From positions 1 through 37,704 of the forward strand of contig NZ_FQVB01000036.1 in NCBI RefSeq assembly GCF_900129305.1: a DNA stretch of 37,704 bases. The letters are read 5' to 3'. The notes beneath the pieces were generated by a model, which was given only the letters and a program-made list of their open reading frames with translations, made no database searches and was not told the DNA's origin. Shown piece by piece: positions 1-7,443 of the stretch; position 1 is the first letter of the stretch; each line of letters opens with the position of its first letter. The DNA comes from Desulfacinum infernum DSM 9756 (lineage in GTDB: Bacteria; Desulfobacterota; Syntrophobacteria; Syntrophobacterales; DSM-9756). Both the position numbers and the translations under genes were made by a program.

Positions 1-1
1 C

Positions 2-64
2 CTGGTCTCGGGCGAGCCTCCGGAAATGAGCGACTGGCTCATTCCCGTCCGGGCGAAGCCGTGA
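2..64 (+). CDS. C-terminal end of an upstream protein (partial)
   Basis: An open frame enters from the left edge and ends at a TGA, giving about 20 residues ending DWLIPVRAKP. Too little remains to name a family. The frame choice rests on the plausible, non-repetitive composition before the heptamer array begins. The stop codon lies inside the first GTGATCC repeat, so the array starts at the very end of the gene. Confidence 0.4.
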   Translation: MVSGEPPEMSDWLIPVRAKP

Positions 65-228
65 TCCGTGATCCGTGATCCGTGAGTCGTGAGTCGTGAG
101 TCGTGAGTCGTGAGTCGTGAGTCGTGAGTCGTGAGTCGTGAGTCGTGAGTCGTGAGTCGTGAGTCGTGAGGCGTGAGGCGTGAGGCGTGAGGCGTGAGGC
201 GTGAGGCGTGAGGCGTGAGGCGTGAGGC
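61..228. repeat. 24-copy heptamer tandem array (GTGATCC/GTGAGTC/GTGAGGC)
   Basis: Twenty-four perfect 7-bp units in three uniform blocks: GTGATCC three times (61-81), GTGAGTC twelve times (82-165), GTGAGGC nine times (166-228). Neighbouring blocks differ by one or two bases, which fits point mutation followed by slippage expansion. Related GTGAnnn heptamers occur at 4860-4926 (opposite orientation) and 9470-9556. Confidence 0.95.
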
Positions 229-239
229 GGCTCCGTCCT

Positions 240-260
240 CCCCCCTTTTCCAAAGGGGGG
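240..260. terminator. Strong hairpin CCCCCCTTT/AAAGGGGGG
   Basis: A 9-bp perfect stem with a 3-nt loop lies between the heptamer array and the tetR promoter. No long T-run follows on either strand, so it may be a terminator-like hairpin or a dispersed palindrome. With the array, it fills the 330-bp spacer before tetR; no other gene is visible there. Confidence 0.5.
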
Positions 261-330
261 CCGGGGGGATTTCCCTGGTGTGCCGGGCCAGGGGGGAGGC
301 GGGCGCCTCGGCGGGACCTTTCCAACGCCC

Positions 331-359
331 TTGACACGCCTCCACGTTGGGAGTTAAAA
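331..359 (+). promoter_or_regulatory. Sigma70-type promoter of the TetR gene
   Basis: TTGACA at 331-336 is followed after 17 bases by TTAAAA at 354-359. Transcription would start near 366. A TTG codon at 347 that could extend the reading frame lies inside this promoter, which supports the ATG at 395 as the real start. Confidence 0.6.
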
Positions 360-370
360 GGAACCCGTCA

Positions 371-388
371 ACCAACCAAACGGTAGGT
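371..388. promoter_or_regulatory. Putative TetR operator (ACCAACC-N4-GGTAGGT)
   Basis: An inverted repeat with half-sites ACCnACC and GGTnGGT separated by 4 bases sits just downstream of the -10 hexamer, where a repressor would block transcription. The layout resembles sites known for PaaR-type TetR repressors of acyl-CoA catabolism. A related arrangement precedes the acyl-CoA dehydrogenase gene at 1915-1947. That the local TetR protein binds here is inferred. Confidence 0.5.
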
Positions 389-394
389 AGAATT

Positions 395-1045
395 ATGGAA
401 CCCCATCTCTTCTCCCCCTCCGACAACCCGTCGGACAACGTGACCAAGCGCGAACTCTACCGCGTGGCCGCCCGCCTCTTTAAGCAAAAGGGTTACCGGG
501 CCACGTCCATGCAGGACATCGCCAACGCCCTGGGCATCCAGAAGGCCTCCATCTACTACTACATCCGCACCAAGCAGGACCTGCTGACGGCCATCGGACG
601 GGCCGCCATGGAGATGCTCCTGGCCGAAGGGGAGCGGATCGCCGCGGAGCCCCTTCCGCCCGAAGAAAAACTCCGGGAGATCCTGCGAAGCCACGTTCGG
701 CTCATCTGCGAAAACCTGGACCTTTTCACCGTGTCGCTCCGGGAGCTCACGCCCGTCAACGCGGGGGACCACTGGGGCGAGGTGGTGGCCCTTCGGGACC
801 GCTACGAGGCCCTGCTTCGCGGCATCCTTCGGGAAGGCATGGAAACGGGTGCCTTCCGGCGCCTGGACGAGAAGCTGGTGGGCTTCGCCTTCCTGGGCAT
901 GGTCAATTGGATCATCCGGTGGGTGGATCCGGCCGGAGAAAGGAGCCCGGAAGAGATCGCCTCCGTCTGGGAGGATCTTTTCCTGGGTGGCCTCAAGGCC
1001 GAAGGCGACGGAGCCGCCGCTCCATCCAGCGCCCACCATAGGTAG
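395..1045 (+). CDS. TetR/AcrR family transcriptional regulator
   Basis: A 216-residue protein, normal length for TetR repressors. The N-terminal helix-turn-helix is clear at residues 39-58 (MQDIANALGIQKASIYYYI), preceded by the usual ARLFKQKGY helix. The C-terminal part is a helical ligand-binding domain that cannot be assigned to a ligand. I chose ATG 395 because the upstream TTG lies inside the promoter. It leads a beta-oxidation cluster with only 52 bases to the next gene, so it probably senses an acyl-CoA or acid and represses itself and the cluster through the ACCnACC-type sites. The regulated genes and ligand are inferred from context. Confidence 0.9.
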   Translation: MEPHLFSPSDNPSDNVTKRELYRVAARLFKQKGYRATSMQDIANALGIQKASIYYYIRTKQDLLTAIGRAAMEMLLAEGERIAAEPLPPEEKLREILRSHVRLICENLDLFTVSLRELTPVNAGDHWGEVVALRDRYEALLRGILREGMETGAFRRLDEKLVGFAFLGMVNWIIRWVDPAGERSPEEIASVWEDLFLGGLKAEGDGAAAPSSAHHR

Positions 1046-1097
1046 TTGGCCCCGCCCGAAATCGCCCGCTTCAACAGCCTGGGACAGGAGGTGAACC

Positions 1098-1889
1098 ATG
1101 AACTACCAATACCTGGACGTGGAACGCGACGGCCATCTCCTCACGGTGACCATCGCTCGGCCGGAAGCCATGAACGCCCTGCACCCGCCCGCCTGCCGGG
1201 AGCTGGACCGGGTCTTCAACGACTTCCAGGACGATCCGGACCTGTGGGTGGCGATCCTCACGGGCCGCGGCGAAAAGGCTTTCAGTGCCGGAAACGATCT
1301 CAAGTGGCAGGCGGAACACGGCGCCGCGGCGCTCCGCCGCGAGATCGATTCGCTTCGGGGCGGCTTCGGCGGCATCACCCGAAGGACCGACTGTTTCAAG
1401 CCGCTCATCGCGGCGGTGAACGGCTTGGCCCTGGGCGGCGGATTCGAACTGGCTCTCGCCTGCGACGTGATCGTGGCCGCCGAACATGCCCAGTTCGGCC
1501 TGCCCGAACCAAGGGTGGGGGCCATGGCCGCGGCGGGAGGCGCCTTGAGGCTGCCGCGCCAGATTCCCTACCACGCGGCCATGGGCCTGCTGCTCACGGG
1601 GCGCCGGCTTTCGGCGAAGGAGGCCCGGGGCCTGGGCCTGGTGAACGAGGTGGTGCCGGCGGCGGAACTCATGGCCTGCGCCCGGAGGTGGGCCGAAGAC
1701 ATGCTGGCCTGTTCACCCCTTTCCCTTCGCGCCACCAAGGAAGCGGCGCTCAAGGGGCTGGAGATGCCGCTTGCGGAAGCGCTGGGCACGGTCTTTCCCG
1801 GTATGGAGGCGCTGAGGGCTTCCGAGGACTACATGGAAGGGGCCCGGGCCTTCGCCGAAAAGCGAAAGCCCGTCTGGAAGGGACGCTGA
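1098..1889 (+). CDS. Enoyl-CoA hydratase/isomerase (crotonase) family
   Basis: A 263-residue crotonase-fold protein, the usual length for a single-domain enoyl-CoA hydratase, which adds water to trans-2-enoyl-CoA in beta-oxidation. The oxyanion-hole segments are AGNDLK (64-69) and the GLALGGGFELALACD region (109-123). Both catalytic glutamates of true hydratases are present: Glu117 in GGFELA and Glu137 in FGLPEPRVG. A strong AGGAGGTGA ribosome site stands just before ATG 1098. It lies directly downstream of the TetR gene, probably in one transcript. The exact chain length or branch of substrate cannot be told from sequence. Confidence 0.9.
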   Translation: MNYQYLDVERDGHLLTVTIARPEAMNALHPPACRELDRVFNDFQDDPDLWVAILTGRGEKAFSAGNDLKWQAEHGAAALRREIDSLRGGFGGITRRTDCFKPLIAAVNGLALGGGFELALACDVIVAAEHAQFGLPEPRVGAMAAAGGALRLPRQIPYHAAMGLLLTGRRLSAKEARGLGLVNEVVPAAELMACARRWAEDMLACSPLSLRATKEAALKGLEMPLAEALGTVFPGMEALRASEDYMEGARAFAEKRKPVWKGR

Positions 1890-1912
1890 TTTCGTGGCGT
1901 TTTTTTCTTTGT

Positions 1913-1947
1913 TATTCTACCGTACGGTCGGTCGTATCAAACCGACC
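1913..1947. promoter_or_regulatory. Putative TetR operator and -10 before acyl-CoA dehydrogenase
   Basis: ACC-GTAC-GGTCGGT (1919-1932) matches the right half and the inner left triplet of the ACCnACC-N4-GGTnGGT pattern seen before tetR. A third half-site, ACCGACC, lies at 1941-1947. TATTCT at 1913-1918 could be a -10 hexamer; no good -35 is visible. The site lies in the 93-bp gap after the hydratase gene, so the dehydrogenase may have its own regulated promoter. Confidence 0.45.
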
Positions 1948-1982
1948 CCCAAGAAACGTCTCACAGGAAAGGATGCGCACCC

Positions 1983-3137
1983 ATGGAATTCACCATCCCG
2001 GAAAACCTTCGCATGATGCAGGAAACCGTCCGGCGATTCGTGGAACGGGACCTGGAGCCCATCAGCCGGCAGGTGGAAGACGAAGACCGGATCCCGGAAG
2101 AGACGGTCCAGAAGATGCGGGACCTGGGCCTCTTCGGGCTGGCCATTCCCGAGGAATACGGCGGCCTGGGCCTGGGCGTTCTGGGAGAATGTTTGGTCTA
2201 TCAGGAACTTTCCAAGACCAACGCCTGCTTCCGGAGCCGGATCGGCACCAACAACGGCATCGGATCCCAGGGGATCGTGATCGACGGCACCGAGGAGCAG
2301 AAACAAAGGTACTTGCCGAAGCTGGCCAGCGGGGAGTGGACCGCCTGTTTCGCCCTCACCGAACCGGAAGCGGGATCCGACGCCGCCGCCATCCGCACCC
2401 GGGCGGAACTCAGGGGGGACCACTGGGTTCTGAACGGCAAGAAACACTTCATCACCAACGGGGACATCGCCGACGTGGCCACGGTCTTCGCCGTGACGGA
2501 CCCGGAAAAGCGCGCCCGGGGCGGCATCACCGCCTTCATCGTGGAACGGACCTTTCCGGGCTATTCCGTGGGGACCATCGAAAGAAAGATGGGCCTCAGG
2601 GGCAACCACACGGCGGAGTTGATCTTCGAAGACTGCATCGTGCCCCGGGAGAACGTGATCGGCGGCGAGGCCATGGTGGGCCAAGGATTCAAAACGGCCA
2701 TGAAGGTCCTGGACAAGGGGCGCCTCACCATGGGGGCGTCCGCCGTGGGCACGGCGGAAAAGCTTCTGGAGCTTTCCATCGACTACGCCAAGCAGCGGGT
2801 GCAGTTCGGAAAGCCCATTGCGGAGTTCCAGGCCATCCAGTTCATGCTGGCGGACATGGCCACCCAGATCTATGCAGCCCGCAACATGCTCTACCACGCC
2901 GCCTGGCTCCGGGATCAGCGCGGTACGGCCGTGGTGAAGGAGGCATCCATGGTGAAGCTCTTCTGCACCGAGATGGTCAACCGCGTGGCGGACATGGCCG
3001 TGCAGATCCACGGCGGCATGGGCTACATGAAGGACTATCCCATCGAAAGGTTCTACCGGGACGTGCGCCTGACCCGGATCTACGAGGGAACCAGCGAGAT
3101 CCAACGACTGGTGATTGCACGGGAGCTTCTCAAGTAG
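1983..3137 (+). CDS. Acyl-CoA dehydrogenase
   Basis: A 384-residue flavoprotein of the acyl-CoA dehydrogenase family, which oxidises acyl-CoA to 2-enoyl-CoA and passes electrons to ETF. The FAD and substrate loop FALTEPEAGSD is at 123-133. The catalytic base is Glu368 in YEGTSEIQ, the position used by short- and medium-chain and butyryl-CoA dehydrogenases. The C-terminal IHGGMGYMKDYPIERFYRD stretch is also typical. Start ATG 1983 follows ACAGGAAAGGA. No etfAB genes are in the window, so the acceptor must be encoded elsewhere. The 30-bp gap to the next gene indicates one operon. Confidence 0.93.
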   Translation: MEFTIPENLRMMQETVRRFVERDLEPISRQVEDEDRIPEETVQKMRDLGLFGLAIPEEYGGLGLGVLGECLVYQELSKTNACFRSRIGTNNGIGSQGIVIDGTEEQKQRYLPKLASGEWTACFALTEPEAGSDAAAIRTRAELRGDHWVLNGKKHFITNGDIADVATVFAVTDPEKRARGGITAFIVERTFPGYSVGTIERKMGLRGNHTAELIFEDCIVPRENVIGGEAMVGQGFKTAMKVLDKGRLTMGASAVGTAEKLLELSIDYAKQRVQFGKPIAEFQAIQFMLADMATQIYAARNMLYHAAWLRDQRGTAVVKEASMVKLFCTEMVNRVADMAVQIHGGMGYMKDYPIERFYRDVRLTRIYEGTSEIQRLVIARELLK

Positions 3138-3167
3138 GCGGAAATCGACACGGGGGAGGACAAGACC

Positions 3168-4058
3168 ATGGAAATCAAAAGGATCTTCGTCATGGGCGCG
3201 GGCCTCATGGGGAGCGGCATCGCCCAGGTGGCCGCCCAGGCGGGTTACTCGGTGAGCCTGTGCGACGTGAATGATGAGGCTCTGGAGCGGGCCGTGAAGA
3301 ACATCCGCTGGTCCGTGGGAAAGTTGGCGGAAAAGGGGCGGGTGAGCGATCCCGTGGAGACGATCGTCGGACGAATCGAGCCCACCCGGGACGTGGGGCC
3401 TGCTGCGGGGGCGGACCTGGCCATCGAGGCGGTCTTCGAGAACCTGGAGATCAAACGGGACGTGTTCCAAAGGCTGGACCAGGCCCTTCCCGCCCACGCC
3501 CTTCTGGCCACCAACACCAGCGCCATTCCCGTCACCCAGCTGGCTGCAGCCGTTTCGCCGGAACGGAGGCCGAAGGTGCTGGGGCTCCACTTCTTCAGCC
3601 CGGTGCCCATGATGCAGGCCGTGGAGGTGGTGCGGGCCATGACCACCGGGGAAGAGACCTTCCTGGCCGGGCGGGATTTCGTCAAGAGCCTGGGCAAGGA
3701 GCCCATCCTGGTCCGAAAGGACGTGCCGGGGTTTCTCATCAACCGGATCAACTTTCCGGCCACGCTGGAGGCCATGCGGCTGGTGGAGGCGGGCGTGGCC
3801 ACAGTGGAAGACGTGGACAAGGGGCTGCGGCTGGCGGCGGGCCGGAAGATGGGCATCTTCGAGACCGGGGACATGGTGGGGCTCGACGTGACCCACGGGG
3901 CCCTGCTGGCCATCTTCGAGGAAACGAAGGACCCGCGCTGGTATCCGCCGGCGATCCTGCGCCGCAAGGTCCAACTGGGACACCTGGGTAAAAAGACCGG
4001 CCGGGGCTGGTACGTCTACGACCAGGAGGGGAACCGGATCGGACCGGCCGACGCGTGA
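3168..4058 (+). CDS. 3-hydroxyacyl-CoA dehydrogenase (NAD-dependent)
   Basis: A 296-residue single-function enzyme of the 3-hydroxybutyryl-CoA dehydrogenase type, without a fused hydratase domain. The NAD-binding glycine motif GAGLMGSG is at 10-17. The family residues NTS (116-118) and catalytic His141 in GLHFFSPVPMM are present, and the C-terminal helical domain carries FETGDMVGLDV. It oxidises 3-hydroxyacyl-CoA to 3-ketoacyl-CoA, the step between the hydratase and the thiolases of this cluster. A GGGGAGGA ribosome site precedes ATG 3168. A short GGATTAG repeat follows the stop. Confidence 0.93.
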   Translation: MEIKRIFVMGAGLMGSGIAQVAAQAGYSVSLCDVNDEALERAVKNIRWSVGKLAEKGRVSDPVETIVGRIEPTRDVGPAAGADLAIEAVFENLEIKRDVFQRLDQALPAHALLATNTSAIPVTQLAAAVSPERRPKVLGLHFFSPVPMMQAVEVVRAMTTGEETFLAGRDFVKSLGKEPILVRKDVPGFLINRINFPATLEAMRLVEAGVATVEDVDKGLRLAAGRKMGIFETGDMVGLDVTHGALLAIFEETKDPRWYPPAILRRKVQLGHLGKKTGRGWYVYDQEGNRIGPADA

Positions 4059-4086
4059 AGAGGATTAGAGGATTAAAGGATTAGGG
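4059..4086. repeat. Short GGATTAR tandem repeat
   Basis: Three to four imperfect copies of a GGATTAR unit follow the dehydrogenase stop codon. Similar units occur at 9607-9638, 23803-23870 and, as the complement, 31129-31168. All are in gene-end spacers. Confidence 0.6.
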
Positions 4087-4106
4087 GCGAGGGACGGGGA
4101 GGCTCG

Positions 4107-4736
4107 TCAAGGCCAGAACTTGAGGAGGCCCATGAGGACGGTGAGGAAGGAAAAGCCGATTCCCAGGGTCCATTGGACCGTGAGAAAGCGTTTATCCATG
4201 GCCTCGAATCGCTGCTCCATGGCCTGGAACCGCTGATCCACAGCCTCAAACCGGGCGCCCATCTCCCTCTGGAGCGCTTCGAAACGTCTGTCCATGGCGT
4301 GGAAGCGTTCATCCATAGCGTGGAAGCGTTCATCCATAGCGTGGAAACGTTCATCCATGGCTTCGAACCGGGCACTCATTTCCCTCTGGAGCGCTTCGAA
4401 ACGCTTGTCGACCATCTCAAAACGCTTGTCGATGGCCTCGAAGCGAGCGCCCAATTCCCGCTGAAGGGCTTCGAAGCGCTGATCCATGGCTTCGAATCGC
4501 CTTTCCACGGCGTCGAATCGGGCCGCCTCGAGCTCCCGTAGGGATTTGAGCTCCTCCTCCACCCGGACCATCCGTTCCATGAGGGAAAGTTCCCTGGAAC
4601 GGCGTTCGTTTTCCCGGACGAAGGCCGCGATCTTTTCGGCGAAAAGCCCGTCGACTTCTCTTTGCAGGATCTGTTGCACGACGGCGGCGATCTTTTGTTC
4701 CAGCGCGGCGTCGTCTGTTTGATGGGATACAGTCAT
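4107..4736 (-). CDS. Heptad/hendecad-repeat coiled-coil protein with C-terminal membrane helix
   Basis: A 209-residue protein. Residues 1-70 are charged helix; from about 73 to 185 it is built of units starting RF: 7-residue units (RFEAMDE type) alternating with 11-residue units (RFEALQREMGA type) in the order 7-7-11, 7-7-11, 7-7-7-7-11, then 7-residue units. It ends with one hydrophobic segment (WTLGIGFSFLTVLMGLLKFW), so it is probably a tail-anchored rod. Start ATG 4734-4736 follows GGGGAGG; longer upstream starts lack such a site. The architecture recalls DUF1640/CCDC90-type proteins, but I cannot assign a function. It lies antisense between the two halves of the beta-oxidation cluster. 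Confidence 0.8.
   Translation of the reverse strand: MTVSHQTDDAALEQKIAAVVQQILQREVDGLFAEKIAAFVRENERRSRELSLMERMVRVEEELKSLRELEAARFDAVERRFEAMDQRFEALQRELGARFEAIDKRFEMVDKRFEALQREMSARFEAMDERFHAMDERFHAMDERFHAMDRRFEALQREMGARFEAVDQRFQAMEQRFEAMDKRFLTVQWTLGIGFSFLTVLMGLLKFWP
4298..4360. repeat. Three tandem 21-bp repeats inside the coiled-coil gene
   Basis: Three near-identical 21-bp units (4298-4318, 4319-4339, 4340-4360) encode consecutive RFHAMDE heptads. This is the extra length that makes the third repeat block of the protein longer than the first two, and suggests recent slippage in multiples of one heptad. Confidence 0.85.
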
Positions 4737-4859
4737 GGATGCCTCCCCGCACTCTGAACCAATATCACGTGGGGTACGGTCCGGCAAGGCGATCGAGCGC
4801 TCGCTTCCCGTCGTCCCAGAACGAACAGGAAAAAACCAAAATCGGATAGCCGGCAACGG

Positions 4860-4926
4860 ATCACGGGCAACGGATCACGGACAACGGATCACGGATCACG
4901 GATTACGGATTACGGATCACGGATTA
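4860..4926. repeat. Degenerate heptamer array (GGATCAC/GGATTAC)
   Basis: About eight imperfect units of CGGATCA/CGGATTA type precede the first thiolase gene. GGATCAC is the complement of GTGATCC at 61-81, so this is the same repeat in opposite orientation. It ends about 20 bases before the thiolase start and includes no clear promoter. Confidence 0.75.
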
Positions 4927-4945
4927 CGAACAACGGAGAACGGTC

Positions 4946-6202
4946 ATGAAAGACGTGGTGGTGGTGAGCGGAGTGCGCACGCCGGTGGGCCGCTACCTGG
5001 GGGCCCTTCGGGACGTGGAGGCCTATGACCTGGCGGCGGTGGTACTCCGGGAGGCGATCCTGCGGGCGGGGATCGAAGCGGAGCAGGTGGACGAGGTGGT
5101 CCTGGGTCAGGCCTACCAGAACGGCGAATATGTGAACATCGCCCGCATGGCGCTCCTCAAGGCCGGCTGGCCCGAATCCGTTCCCGGCATCACCCTGGAC
5201 CGGCGCTGCTGCACCGGCCTGGACGTGGTGCGCTACGGCGCTCTGCTCATCCGTTCCGGAGCCGCCCGGGTGGTGGTGGCGGGTGGCGTGGAGAGCATGA
5301 GCAACGCCGAGTTCTATCTTCCCGGCCATATCAAGTGGGGCGTGGGCGGACGAAAGGGCATGCCCCGCGGCCACGGGGACCTGTCCATCTGGGGCCTTCC
5401 CTTCTACGACCGGATCCAGCGGGCCCGGGTCATGTCCCAGCCCGAGGAGCGCTACGGCATCCTGCCGTCCATGATGAGCTGGGCGGAGACCGCGGCCCGG
5501 GAAGAGGGCATCAGCCGGGAGGCGTGCGACGAGTGGGCTGCGGAGAGCCACCGAAAGGCGTGTGCCGCCTGGGACCAGGGGCGGTTTGCCCGGGAGGTGG
5601 TGCCCGTGGAGGTGCCGGGTCCCAAGGGGGCTGAGGTCCGGGTGGACCGGGACGAAACGCCCCGGGCCGACGCCACCCTGGAAAAGCTGGCGCGGCTCAA
5701 GCCGGTGCTGGGAGGCGTGTGCACGGCGGGGAATTCGTCTTCGGAAAACGACGGCGCCGCCGCGGTGGTGCTCATGGACGAGGAGACCGCCCGGGAGTGG
5801 GGGCTTCGGCCCATGGCCCGCGTCGTCTCCTGCGCCGTGGCGGGGTGCGACCCCCGCAGGGCCTACGAAGCGGTCCCCACGGCCGTGAACATGGCCCTGG
5901 ACCAGGCGGAGCTGGACCTGGACGCCATGGACCTCATCGAGGTGCAGGAGGCCTTCGCGGCTCAGGTTCTGGCGGACCTGAAGCAGATGGGGATCGGCCC
6001 GGACCGCTACGACCGGGTGAACGTGAACGGAAGCGGCATCTCGCTTGGCCATCCCATCGCCTGCACGGGCGTGCGGGTGCTGGTGACCCTGCTCCACGAG
6101 ATGTGCCGGCGTGGCGTGCGCTACGGCCTGGAATGCATCTGCGGCGGCGGAGGGCTGGGAATCGCGGCTGTCTTTGAAAACCTGCGGGATGGCAAGGAGT
6201 GA
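4946..6202 (+). CDS. Thiolase (acetyl-CoA C-acyltransferase family)
   Basis: A 418-residue thiolase, slightly longer than the usual 390-400. The nucleophile is Cys88 in DRRCCTGL. His369 lies in NVNGSGISLGHP and the second catalytic cysteine is Cys399 in CICGGGGLG. It would cleave 3-ketoacyl-CoA with CoA or run the reverse condensation. One change stands out: the family motif NEAFA reads QEAFA (Gln334), replacing the asparagine that holds a catalytic water. The next gene, another thiolase, starts 3 bases after its stop, so the two are surely cotranscribed. Substrate division between them is unknown. Confidence 0.9.
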   Translation: MKDVVVVSGVRTPVGRYLGALRDVEAYDLAAVVLREAILRAGIEAEQVDEVVLGQAYQNGEYVNIARMALLKAGWPESVPGITLDRRCCTGLDVVRYGALLIRSGAARVVVAGGVESMSNAEFYLPGHIKWGVGGRKGMPRGHGDLSIWGLPFYDRIQRARVMSQPEERYGILPSMMSWAETAAREEGISREACDEWAAESHRKACAAWDQGRFAREVVPVEVPGPKGAEVRVDRDETPRADATLEKLARLKPVLGGVCTAGNSSSENDGAAAVVLMDEETAREWGLRPMARVVSCAVAGCDPRRAYEAVPTAVNMALDQAELDLDAMDLIEVQEAFAAQVLADLKQMGIGPDRYDRVNVNGSGISLGHPIACTGVRVLVTLLHEMCRRGVRYGLECICGGGGLGIAAVFENLRDGKE

Positions 6203-6205
6203 TCC

Positions 6206-7399
6206 ATGAATCGACCTGTCCAGGAAGTGGTGGTGGTGGATTCGGTGCGCACCCCCTTCGGCCGAGCCGGTGAAAAGGGCATCTACTGGAAGACCCGGGC
6301 GGAGGACTTAGCCGTGGCGGTGCTCAAGGCCCTGGTGGAACGCAACCCGGCCTTGGACCCCTCCCAGGTGGAAGACTGCCTGTGGGGCGTGACCAACCAG
6401 GTGAAGGAGCAGGGCGGCACCCTGGGGCGCATGGTGAGTCTTCTGGCCGACTGGGGCTGGGGGGTGCCGGGCTGTTCCATCGACCGGATGTGCGCCGGCG
6501 GACTCACGGCCGTCCATTTCGGGGCGTCTGTCATCGCCTCCGGCATGGCCGACTGCATCGTCTCCGGCGGCGTGGAGCACATGGGCCATCTGCCAATGGG
6601 CGTTTTTCGCGACCTCCATCCCCGGGCCGTGGAGGCCTTGGGGGATGAAACGGCCCTTTCCATGGGCCTCACGGCCGAAAACATCCACGACCAGTGGCCG
6701 GATCTGACCCGGGAGCGGGCGGACCGCTATGCCTGGCTCAGCCAGCAAAAGGCCTCCATGGCCATCCAGGCCGGAAAGATGGGGGACATGATCGTGCCCA
6801 TGGAGGTGGAACTTCCCGACGGGACGCGGACCGTGGTGGAGCGCGACCAGACGCCCCGGCCGACCACCACCCTGGAGGGGCTGGCCCAGCTCCAGCCGGT
6901 CTTCCGGCCCGACGGCCGGGTGACCGCGGGAAATGCGTGTCCGCTCACCGACGGGGCCGCCGGCGTGGTCCTCATGAGCCGCCGAAAGGCCGAATCCCTG
7001 GGACTGAGACCCCGGATGCGCTGGGTGGCCACGGGAGTTGCCGCCGTGGATCCCCGGATCATGGGCACCGCCCCCGTTCCGGCCACCTGCAAGGCTCTGG
7101 AAAAGGCGGGACTTGCCCTGGACCAGATGGACATCATCGAGATCAACGAGGCCTTCGCCGTCCAGGTGCTCTACTTCCTGGACCGGATGGGTCTGGCGGA
7201 AGACGACCCCAGGGTGAACATCTGGGGCGGGGCCATCGCCTACGGCCATCCCCTGGCGGCTTCCGGGCCGCGGCTGGTGGCCTTCCTGCAGCGGCTTTTC
7301 GCCGAACGGCCCGACGCCCGCTACGGCCTTACCACCATGTGCGTGGGGCGCGGCCAAGGGGTGAGCATCATCTGGGAAAACCTGGCCAGCGCCGCGTAG
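6206..7399 (+). CDS. Thiolase (acetyl-CoA acetyltransferase, FadA/FadI type)
   Basis: A 397-residue thiolase with all standard residues: Cys96 in DRMCAGGL, NEAFA at 314-318, His348 in GGAIAYGHPLAASG and Cys379 in TMCVGRGQG. It catalyses the last step of beta-oxidation or acetoacetyl-CoA cleavage. Translation is probably coupled to the first thiolase, whose stop is only 3 bases upstream. The two copies are divergent in sequence and probably have different chain-length preference rather than being a recent duplication. Confidence 0.93.
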   Translation: MNRPVQEVVVVDSVRTPFGRAGEKGIYWKTRAEDLAVAVLKALVERNPALDPSQVEDCLWGVTNQVKEQGGTLGRMVSLLADWGWGVPGCSIDRMCAGGLTAVHFGASVIASGMADCIVSGGVEHMGHLPMGVFRDLHPRAVEALGDETALSMGLTAENIHDQWPDLTRERADRYAWLSQQKASMAIQAGKMGDMIVPMEVELPDGTRTVVERDQTPRPTTTLEGLAQLQPVFRPDGRVTAGNACPLTDGAAGVVLMSRRKAESLGLRPRMRWVATGVAAVDPRIMGTAPVPATCKALEKAGLALDQMDIIEINEAFAVQVLYFLDRMGLAEDDPRVNIWGGAIAYGHPLAASGPRLVAFLQRLFAERPDARYGLTTMCVGRGQGVSIIWENLASAA

Positions 7400-7443
7400 A
7401 AACCCGTCCTGGAAAGCCTTTTCCTTCTAGGGAGAAAAAAACC

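Noticed and set aside
61-228. CRISPR array
   Set aside because: Units are 7 bp with no spacers and there are no cas genes nearby.
347-394. Longer TetR start at TTG 347
   Set aside because: The TTG lies between the -35 and -10 elements and would be upstream of the transcript start.
1917-3983. A 688-residue open frame on the minus strand over the acyl-CoA and 3-hydroxyacyl-CoA dehydrogenase genes
   Set aside because: It is His/Leu/Pro-rich, has no family motif, and mirrors two well-supported genes; long antisense frames are expected in DNA with such high GC at third positions.
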